Assembly: GCF_000196115.1 (NCBI RefSeq)
Contig: NC_005027.1
Coordinates: forward strand, 310,001-374,000
DNA: 64,000 bases
Direction of reading: 5' to 3'
Source: Rhodopirellula baltica SH 1
Lineage (GTDB): Bacteria > Planctomycetota > Planctomycetia > Pirellulales > Pirellulaceae
Positions 17,888 to 25,195 of this stretch are shown in pieces. The notes beneath the pieces were generated by a model. It was given only the letters and a program-made list of their open reading frames with translations, ran no database searches and was not told the origin of the DNA. Position numbers and translations under genes: made by a program. Each line of letters begins with the position of its first letter. Within the stretch, counting starts at the first letter, position 1.

Positions 17888-17901
17888 CGCCTACCAATCC
17901 C

Positions 17902-19341
17902 GTGCATCGCTCCTTCCTCGCACATTTGTTTGCATTCGTTTCGTCGGCGCTCTTTGCTGCCGAACGTCCTCATGTTGTTGTGATCTTGGTCGACGACATG
18001 GGGTATGGAGACCCGGGGTGTTTCAATCCCGATTCCAAGATCGAAACACCGAACATCGATTCACTCGCTCGCGATGGGATGCGATTCACCAACGCGCATG
18101 CACCGGGACCTCTGTGTCACATGTCGCGGTATGGGTTGATGACGGGACGTTATCCGTTTCGAACCGATGTCAGCGTTTGGCCACGCGAACCTCTAATCGA
18201 TCCCGATCAAGCCACGCTGGCTTCGCTGGCGAAATCACAGGGTTACCGAACCACCATGGTTGGCAAGTGGCACTTGGGGTTTGAAGAACGTGCCAACGAA
18301 TCCTATGACCGTCCGTTGTTGGGTGGTCCCGTGGATCGTGGCTTCGACCACTTCTTTGGCATCCGAGCCTCCACTGATATTCCGCCCTACTTCTACATCA
18401 ACGATCGCAACGCAGTGCATCCGCCTACGGATCGCATCGAGGCCAACGCCAGCGAGGGTTGGTCGCCGATCCAAGGTGCCTTTTGGAGAGCCGGCGGCAT
18501 CGCTCCGGATTTGGAACTCGCCGATGTTTTGCCGCACTTCACGGACGTGGCGATCAGCAGCATCCAAGCTCATCCAAACGCTGAGGACGCATCTCCAATG
18601 ATGTTGTATCTGGCTTATCCCGCACCCCACACGCCTTGGCTACCAAGTCCTGAGTTCACGGGCAAAAGCAAAGTCGACTCTTACGGCGATTTTGTGATGA
18701 TGGTAGATCATGAAGTCGGACGTGTGCTGGATACTCTGAAGGTTCATGACATGGAACGTGACACGATCGTTATCTTCACTTCGGACAATGGACCGGTCTG
18801 GTACGAAAATGACACAGAGCGATTCCAGCATGACTCAGCCGGCGGTTTTCGCGGCATGAAAGCCGACGCCTGGGAGGCTGGCCACCGGATGCCGTTCATC
18901 GTTCGCTGGCCAGGCCACGCCAGCGCATCTAGCAGCACGGATCATCTGGTTTGCTTCACCGATTTGATGGCCACTTTCGCCGACATTTGGGAGACAGAGC
19001 TTCCCCAAGACGCTGGGCCGGACAGCCACAGTTTTCTGCCGGCGTTGCTTCAGCAGCCATTCGAAGAAGGTACGAAGAGAACCGAATTCGTGATGCGAGC
19101 CGGAAGCAAATCAACGATGACGATCCGAGCAGGCGATTGGAAATTGATCACCGGCCTCGGCTCGGGTGGCTTCTCAAAACCATCACGAATCCCGCCAAAA
19201 CCCGGCGGCCCGACCGGTCAGCTTTACAACTTAAAAAGCGATCCCGCCGAAGCCAACAACGTTTACCAAGACCATCCTGACATCGTTCAGCGGTTGCAGA
19301 AACGCATGAAACAAATCGTCGACGATGGCCGCAGTCGCTGA
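17902..19341 (+). CDS. S1-family sulfatase with non-canonical active-site motif C-H-M-S-R
   Basis: 479 aa from GTG 17902; an N-terminal signal peptide (AHLFAFVSSALFAA) supports this start although there is no Shine-Dalgarno, the upstream sequence being the heptamer array. Sulfatase hallmarks: VVVILVDDMGYGDPGC metal-site region, MVGKWHLGF, FTSDNGPVW and RGMKADAWEAGHRMPFIVRW. The formylglycine site is C72-H-M-S-R76, where the family consensus is C-x-P/A-x-R, followed by normal GLMTGRYPFR. Known enzymes need Cys converted to formylglycine; whether Met at the third position is accepted is open. Likely exported; substrate unknown. It is followed by a second sulfatase. Confidence 0.88.
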   Translation: MHRSFLAHLFAFVSSALFAAERPHVVVILVDDMGYGDPGCFNPDSKIETPNIDSLARDGMRFTNAHAPGPLCHMSRYGLMTGRYPFRTDVSVWPREPLIDPDQATLASLAKSQGYRTTMVGKWHLGFEERANESYDRPLLGGPVDRGFDHFFGIRASTDIPPYFYINDRNAVHPPTDRIEANASEGWSPIQGAFWRAGGIAPDLELADVLPHFTDVAISSIQAHPNAEDASPMMLYLAYPAPHTPWLPSPEFTGKSKVDSYGDFVMMVDHEVGRVLDTLKVHDMERDTIVIFTSDNGPVWYENDTERFQHDSAGGFRGMKADAWEAGHRMPFIVRWPGHASASSSTDHLVCFTDLMATFADIWETELPQDAGPDSHSFLPALLQQPFEEGTKRTEFVMRAGSKSTMTIRAGDWKLITGLGSGGFSKPSRIPPKPGGPTGQLYNLKSDPAEANNVYQDHPDIVQRLQKRMKQIVDDGRSR

Positions 19342-19396
19342 ACTCGACGCACTTCTGAACAACGCCTCCCACCTTTGATTCCCACCAGGTTCCCGC

Positions 19397-21193
19397 ATGA
19401 AAACCTTCTCTCTCTTGGCCTCCGCAAGCGTTCTGTTGTTGGCCTATTCGGCACTGTCTTCTACATCGGTTTCTGCGGCCGAAACCAACGCGGCCGAGCG
19501 TCCCAACGTGATCGTGATCATGAGCGACGATCAAGGCGTCGGCGACTACGGGTTCATGGGCAATCCAATCATTCGGACGCCTTCGCTGGACAAGATGCGA
19601 ACCCAGAGCGGCTACTTGAGCCGGTTCTATGTCAGCAACGTGTGCGCCCCGACGCGAGCTAGCCTGATGACGGGGCGGTACAACTACCGAACGCGTTGCA
19701 TCGACACGTACGTTGGTCGAGCGATGATGGATCCGGACGAAGTCACGCTGGCAGAACGGCTCAGCGAAGCGGGCTACCAAACCGGCATCTTTGGCAAGTG
19801 GCACCTGGGCGACAACTACCCCATGCGGCCAATGGACCAAGGCTTCGACGAGAGCTTGATTCACCGTGGCGGCGGTATCGGCCAGCCGTCCGATCCGATT
19901 GGAGCGGAGGGCAAATACACCGACCCGACCCTTTTTCACAATGGTGACGAAGTGGCCATGGAAGGTTACTGCACCGACATCTTTTTCGACGCGGCGATTG
20001 ATTTTGCGCGCAAGCAAACCGAATCGGGAAAACCGTTCTTCACTTACATCGCAACCAATGCCCCGCACGGACCGTTCGATGATGTGCCAAACGAACTCTA
20101 CGAAGAATACAAACAAGTCGACTTCACGCCGATTCTGGTGAGCGATCTCCCCGCCAAGAGACGCGACGCCGAGTTTGACAAACTGGCAAGGATCTCCGCC
20201 ATGATCACCAACATCGATCAAAACGTCGGCAAACTTTTCGCGTCACTCGACGAACTCAAGATTCGCGAAAACACGATTGTGCTGTACCTCAATGACAACG
20301 GTCCCAATTCGCGACGCTATGTAGGCAACATGCGAGGCAACAAAACGCAGGTGGATGACGGCGGCATTCGTTCCCCCTTGCTGTTTCACTGGCCCGCGAA
20401 AGTGGATGCAAGCGACACCACGGACGTCATGCTGGCTCACATCGATTTGATGCCGACCCTGCTCGATGCGTGCGGCGTCGCCGCTTCGGAATCGCCCGCA
20501 CTCGATGGCAAGAGTTTTCTGCCATTGCTCACCGGAGAAATGGACTACTCGCAGTGGGAAACGAGATTGATCGCCTTTCAAACTCACCGAGGCAACGTGC
20601 CGCAGAAATTCCATCACTTCGCGATGCACGAACATCCGTGGAAACTGGTTCACCCCAGCGGCTTTGGCAAAGAACGTTTTGAAGGCGAGCCCAAACTGGA
20701 ACTGTACAACTTGGAAGACGATCCCAAACAACAAAACGATCTCGCTGACAAACATCCTGAGATCGTTCAGCGGCTCAAACAGGCCTACTCCAAGTGGTTC
20801 GACGATGTTTCCTCGACTCGCCCTGACAACTACGCGCCGCCCCGGATCGTCATCGGCACCGAGCATGAACCGCAAACGGTTTTGACACGGCAAGATTGGC
20901 GACACTCCAGCGGTCGTCCTTGGGCGAAGAACTCCACTGGCTATTGGTTGTTGGACGCTCCGGAAGAAAAGCGATACGAGATCGAGCTGATTCTGACCGA
21001 CAAAGATCACCGTGGCGGAACCGCGACGCTTCACTTGAACGATGAAACGCACACTTTCGAGGTTGCACCGGGCGAACGACGCGGTCATTTCATGGAAGCA
21101 TCGTTACCGGCCGGCCCTCATACTCTCTCGGTGACCTTGTCCGACTCTGTCAGTGCCGGTGTTCACCAAATCTTCCTGACGAAGCAGGATTGA
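19397..21193 (+). CDS. S1-family sulfatase, canonical C-A-P-T-R site, extra C-terminal domain
   Basis: 598 aa from ATG 19397, 55 bases after the preceding sulfatase. A signal peptide ends near SVSA. C83-A-P-T-R87 followed by ASLMTGRYNYR is a canonical formylglycine site; VIVIMSDDQGVGDYG and IFGKWHLGDNYP are the other core motifs. The sulfatase core ends near residue 470 (PEIVQRLKQAYSKWF). The remaining ~120 residues (WRHSSGRPWAKNSTGYWLLD, GTATLHLNDETHTFEV) form a beta-rich extension, perhaps carbohydrate-binding. It is probably secreted and acts on sulfated algal glycans; the specific substrate is not predictable. Confidence 0.9.
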   Translation: MKTFSLLASASVLLLAYSALSSTSVSAAETNAAERPNVIVIMSDDQGVGDYGFMGNPIIRTPSLDKMRTQSGYLSRFYVSNVCAPTRASLMTGRYNYRTRCIDTYVGRAMMDPDEVTLAERLSEAGYQTGIFGKWHLGDNYPMRPMDQGFDESLIHRGGGIGQPSDPIGAEGKYTDPTLFHNGDEVAMEGYCTDIFFDAAIDFARKQTESGKPFFTYIATNAPHGPFDDVPNELYEEYKQVDFTPILVSDLPAKRRDAEFDKLARISAMITNIDQNVGKLFASLDELKIRENTIVLYLNDNGPNSRRYVGNMRGNKTQVDDGGIRSPLLFHWPAKVDASDTTDVMLAHIDLMPTLLDACGVAASESPALDGKSFLPLLTGEMDYSQWETRLIAFQTHRGNVPQKFHHFAMHEHPWKLVHPSGFGKERFEGEPKLELYNLEDDPKQQNDLADKHPEIVQRLKQAYSKWFDDVSSTRPDNYAPPRIVIGTEHEPQTVLTRQDWRHSSGRPWAKNSTGYWLLDAPEEKRYEIELILTDKDHRGGTATLHLNDETHTFEVAPGERRGHFMEASLPAGPHTLSVTLSDSVSAGVHQIFLTKQD

Positions 21194-21231
21194 GAACCAG
21201 AGGGGACTGTTGTCGTTCGCTCATCTGAACA

Positions 21232-23382
21232 TCAGCGAGCGACACACCACTCGACCAACTTCACCAGATCGGCTGCCACCGTTTCGACACGCAACCGATC
21301 TTTCGCATGTTGCTGGACAAAGCCCAATGACGATGTGATCTCATCGTTGGTCGCCGCCGTTCGCAGATGAGTTCTCGGTTGCTTAACCGCGACGCGTCGA
21401 GGTGTGATGCTCGCCAACAAATCTGGCAAGTCGTAGGCGGTCAAAGCTCCGGCGACCAGCGAGTTGGCGTTCACGTCATACAGTTCATGATCAACGATGC
21501 TTTGGTAGTCCAGCAGAGAATCCACGAGCACCAGCCACTGAATCTGCTGCTCGAGAGCAGCCGCGTGCAACAACGCTGGCCCCACATCACCAATCGCGAT
21601 CGCTCCGATCTGGTTTGGTTTCACGTCGTCTCGGTCCTGCAGGAACTCCATGACTCGAACGGCATCTCCCGCGTTGATTCCCGCCACGCTTCGGCCTGAC
21701 ATCAACGCATTGAAAAACGGTTGCACTGATGCGTGACCTTGCCGGAATTTGTAGGCTGTCTCGCCGTATCCGAGCAGGTCCGGTGCCGCGACAACGTACC
21801 CGCGACGCACCAGTTCCTCGATCTTTCCACCCGCAGCGGCATCCGTTGTCTTGCCGTCGCTGTGCACGTAAATGACGGCCGGCCGAGCTCCGGGTTCATC
21901 GGGAGCAAACACCAACGTTGGAATGATGGTTTCGTCTTCACCCGGCACACCCCACTTTTGAACCCGGTAACCTTCCCGTTGGTACTGGCCGCGAAACACC
22001 GGAGCCACGGTTGCATCGGGTTTGCGATAGCCGGACAACTTTGCCGCTTCGCTCAACGCCTGCGGAAGATGCTGGCCCATATCACGCCTGCTCTCGATCA
22101 GTCTCTCCAGCATCGGTTGTGCCTCCCGACGGTTGATGCTGAAAACGTTTTCACTTTCCAATGCCGTGGAAACCTGACCGGTTTGAGTGACCGTCAATTC
22201 CGCTTCGGTCAAAAACGGGTAGGTCTGTTCCTCCGGATTGCCGGGCAGATCTAAAAACGTTTGAAAGAATTCGTACGTTGATTCGTTGTTCTGTTTCGTG
22301 AAGCCGTGTCCAAAGTCATCTTCCACTTGATCAAATCGCTCGGGGTGACCAAGGATCCGAAAGGCGTGACGCACTTCAGCGGCCGTTTCGCGAGCCCCCT
22401 GGATACTGAAGAAATCTCGCGTCGTGGTGACTTGCAATGTCGGCTTCGGTGCTCGGACCTCAAGCAAGTCGGCGTGATCGATTCCCAGCAACGGCCCATG
22501 GTAGAAAACTTGCTCGGCATCTTGCGGTCCAATCGATCCGAGCAAACGACTGATGCTGGTGATATATCCAGTCGGTGCGACGGCACGAACTCGTTGATCC
22601 ACCGCGCCGATGTAGCTGCTTTGCGTGCCTCCTCCCGACAGTCCCGTGACACCGATGCGGTTGGGATCGACTTCGGGCCGAGTCAGCAGGTAGTCGATCG
22701 CGCGGATGCCATCCCAAGTGAAGTAACGAGCAATCGAACGCCCCGTCAAAAAACACTGCACGCCGGCGTGGGAATGTTCCTTGGTGGAGGAACCGACGGT
22801 CGACTTTCCTGTTTTGGGATCAAAGTATTGCAACCGTTCGCCTTGTCCCAACGGGTCGATGGCAAAGACCACAAAGCCCTTGTGAACTAAATTCAAGATC
22901 ACGTTTTGATACAGGTCTCGCCGGAAAGCTTGCGCAGAGTGCCCGATGACTTTCAAAATGGCGGGACGCGGCTCTTCGAGTCCATCCGGAATGAAGAGTG
23001 CTCCCGTCCCGTAGAAATCGGGCATCGACTCAAAGACGATCTTTTCAACTCGATAGCCATCCTTTTGCAATGTGCCGGTGACTTGCGGATTCAGTGGTGT
23101 GCGATCCGGCCAGGGTCCGAGAATTTGATCGAGTGTCTGCCGTACTTTGGTTTGACGAGTCTTCCAATCCTCGGCCGTTTTCAGTGAGCTGACTTCGTCT
23201 TCACGTGCTGCCAAACATTCTCGCGTCAAGCCATTGAGGTGTTGCACCAGCATCAAACCCGGGTCGTTCCAATCGATCCAAGTTGGACCGTTGGGGTTCC
23301 CGCCGTCCAGAACGTTCAAGTCCTCCACGACGGGTGGACCGACAACATTGAACGTCAGTAATAAAAGGAGAGTGTTTATCAT
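21232..23382 (-). CDS. Exported tandem alpha/beta hydrolase (acetyl-xylan-esterase-like), second domain lacking nucleophile
   Basis: 716 aa from ATG 23382, chosen because it exposes a signal peptide (MINTLLLLLTFNVVG). The first half is an alpha/beta hydrolase: FVVFAIDPLGQGERLQY, the nucleophile elbow GVTGLSGGGTQS and a late DDFGHGF supplying His. It resembles acetyl xylan esterase/dienelactone hydrolase-type enzymes. From about residue 450 a second hydrolase-like domain repeats the fold (YVVAAPDLLGYGETAYKF), but the elbow reads IGAIAIGDVGPA, with Gly where Ser is expected. It may deacetylate polysaccharides; the second half may be structural. It is convergent with the sulfatase pair. Confidence 0.75.
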   Translation of the reverse strand: MINTLLLLLTFNVVGPPVVEDLNVLDGGNPNGPTWIDWNDPGLMLVQHLNGLTRECLAAREDEVSSLKTAEDWKTRQTKVRQTLDQILGPWPDRTPLNPQVTGTLQKDGYRVEKIVFESMPDFYGTGALFIPDGLEEPRPAILKVIGHSAQAFRRDLYQNVILNLVHKGFVVFAIDPLGQGERLQYFDPKTGKSTVGSSTKEHSHAGVQCFLTGRSIARYFTWDGIRAIDYLLTRPEVDPNRIGVTGLSGGGTQSSYIGAVDQRVRAVAPTGYITSISRLLGSIGPQDAEQVFYHGPLLGIDHADLLEVRAPKPTLQVTTTRDFFSIQGARETAAEVRHAFRILGHPERFDQVEDDFGHGFTKQNNESTYEFFQTFLDLPGNPEEQTYPFLTEAELTVTQTGQVSTALESENVFSINRREAQPMLERLIESRRDMGQHLPQALSEAAKLSGYRKPDATVAPVFRGQYQREGYRVQKWGVPGEDETIIPTLVFAPDEPGARPAVIYVHSDGKTTDAAAGGKIEELVRRGYVVAAPDLLGYGETAYKFRQGHASVQPFFNALMSGRSVAGINAGDAVRVMEFLQDRDDVKPNQIGAIAIGDVGPALLHAAALEQQIQWLVLVDSLLDYQSIVDHELYDVNANSLVAGALTAYDLPDLLASITPRRVAVKQPRTHLRTAATNDEITSSLGFVQQHAKDRLRVETVAADLVKLVEWCVAR

Positions 23383-23557
23383 CGAGGTGGCTCGCAGTTG
23401 GCATATCAAATCGCGTTGGAAATAAATTTTATCAGAACCGAACACGTTCGAAACGAATCGCTGCCGCTTGACGACCAATCCATGTCGCACGTCAATTACA
23501 ATGCTGTCGCTGATGCTCCCTCCCCAACGCCCACCGTGTTTCGTGCAAGCGATCGTT

Positions 23558-24874
23558 ATGACTCGATTGATTTTGAACTCTCTTTACGTCGCCGTCTGTT
23601 TCGCGTCGTTGACCGTTTCTGCACCGAATGGATTTTCGCAGTGGCCTGATCGTCACGGGCCGAATCTGGACGGAGTGGTTGCTGACGCCGATGCCGAGCG
23701 ACTGCCGATTCACTGGACGGACACCGAGAACGTTGCCTGGAAGGCTCCTTTGCACGATAAAGGTCACTCGTCGCCGGTGATCCGTGACGGAAAGATTTGG
23801 CTGACCACAGCGACGAGTGACGGGAAGCAGCAATTTGTCATCGCGATCGATGAGCAAACTGGCAAGATCCTTCACGACAAATTGCTGTTTGAAAATGAGG
23901 AAGTGGAGGAGCTTGGCGGCGCCGTCGGATTCAACAACTACGCAGCACCGAGCTGTGTGCTAGGACCGGGAGCCGTTTACGTCCACTTCGGCAGCTATGG
24001 AACCGCGAAGCTGGATGCGGAGACCGCTGAGGTGATCTGGGAGCGACGCGATCTGCCGTGTCAGCATTTTCGAGGACCTGGTTCCTCCCCCGTCCTGCAT
24101 GACAACAAGTTGGTGCTGACGTTTGACGGCGTCGATCAGCAATACACCACAGCTCTCGATGCCGAAACGGGCGAAACGATTTGGCGAACCGACCGCAGCA
24201 CCGACTACGAAGATCTTGGTGACGACGGAAAACCACTGCGTGACGGGGACCTGCGGAAAGCCTATTGCACGCCCGCGATCGTCCAAGTTGGTGATCAAAC
24301 GCAAATCCTTTCCGTCGGTGCTCGAGCGATGCAGAGCTACGATCTTGAAACCGGCAAAGAACTTTGGACGCTGCGACACAACAGCTACAACGCTGGCATT
24401 CGACCGCTGTGGGTGCCGGAGAAGAAGCTCGCCATCATCAACACTGGATCACGCGGTGCTCAGCTTGTCGCGGTCCGTTTGGATGAGTCCACAAGGGGAG
24501 ACGTCACCGACTCGCACGTCGAATGGGTTCGTGAACGCGGCAACCCTCGTTTCGCTAAACCGATTGAGCACGATGGATTGATCTTTCAGGTCACCGACAA
24601 CGGTGTGCTGTCATGCATTGATGTGAACACCGGCGAGGAACTTTGGAAGAAACGTATCTCGGGCGACTACTTGGCGTCACCGATTCTGGCCGGCGATCGT
24701 CTGTACTTCTTCAATCAAAGCGGGCTCGGGACAGTCGTGAAGGCTCAGCGAGAACCTGAGATCATCGCCACCAACGACGTTCCAGAGATGGCAACCTCCG
24801 CCTGTCCAGCCGTCTCCAACGGCGCGATCTACGTTCGTGGAAAAGAGTACCTGTTCAAGATCCAGAAACGTTGA
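23558..24874 (+). CDS. Exported PQQ-binding-like beta-propeller protein
   Basis: 438 aa from ATG 23558, placing a signal peptide (LNSLYVAVCFASLTVS) at the N-terminus. Repeats of the pyrrolo-quinoline-quinone propeller type are visible: WKAPLHDKGHSSPVIRDGKI, ALDAETGETIWRTDRS, DLETGKELWTLRHN, DVNTGEELWKKRISGDYLAS. No dehydrogenase active-site residues or heme motif were found, so it is probably a non-catalytic propeller, as is common in planctomycetes. A paralogue is encoded at 36498. It is divergent from the tandem hydrolase. Confidence 0.85.
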   Translation: MTRLILNSLYVAVCFASLTVSAPNGFSQWPDRHGPNLDGVVADADAERLPIHWTDTENVAWKAPLHDKGHSSPVIRDGKIWLTTATSDGKQQFVIAIDEQTGKILHDKLLFENEEVEELGGAVGFNNYAAPSCVLGPGAVYVHFGSYGTAKLDAETAEVIWERRDLPCQHFRGPGSSPVLHDNKLVLTFDGVDQQYTTALDAETGETIWRTDRSTDYEDLGDDGKPLRDGDLRKAYCTPAIVQVGDQTQILSVGARAMQSYDLETGKELWTLRHNSYNAGIRPLWVPEKKLAIINTGSRGAQLVAVRLDESTRGDVTDSHVEWVRERGNPRFAKPIEHDGLIFQVTDNGVLSCIDVNTGEELWKKRISGDYLASPILAGDRLYFFNQSGLGTVVKAQREPEIIATNDVPEMATSACPAVSNGAIYVRGKEYLFKIQKR

Positions 24875-24885
24875 ACATCCACGTC

Positions 24886-25022
24886 GCCGACAGAGGCCCT
24901 CTGTCGGCATAAGCACCCTGCCAAACAACAGACGTCTGCAACGTCGTTGCGTCCTGCATGCCGGGAAGATCAATCGCTTGTTGCGACTGGTTCGCTCAGG
25001 CCGACTGAGGGCCTCAGTCGGC
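24886..25022. repeat. Pair of REP-like hairpins with related stems
   Basis: Two perfect 10-bp stem, 3-base loop hairpins: 24886-24908 (GCCGACAGAG stem) and 25000-25022 (GCCGACTGAG stem), one stem base apart and about 90 bases between. On the minus strand the second is preceded by GTA so that it reads GTAGCCGACTGAG, matching the GTAG foot of REP elements. There is no T run. The whole 24875-25195 gap holds no gene. Confidence 0.7.
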
Positions 25023-25195
25023 TACGTGATTCTGGGAAGGTGGCGGCCACGAATGACTTCTCTTGAAGGGAGTTTTCGCCTGGAGACTTGCGCTCGGTCG
25101 TGGCGGCTTCGATATACTGGACTCCCCGACGGCAGCCAGGCGTTGTGAGTTGCCTGGAGGTCTTGCCTCTCTTTTCTTTTGACTGATCGGAAGTC

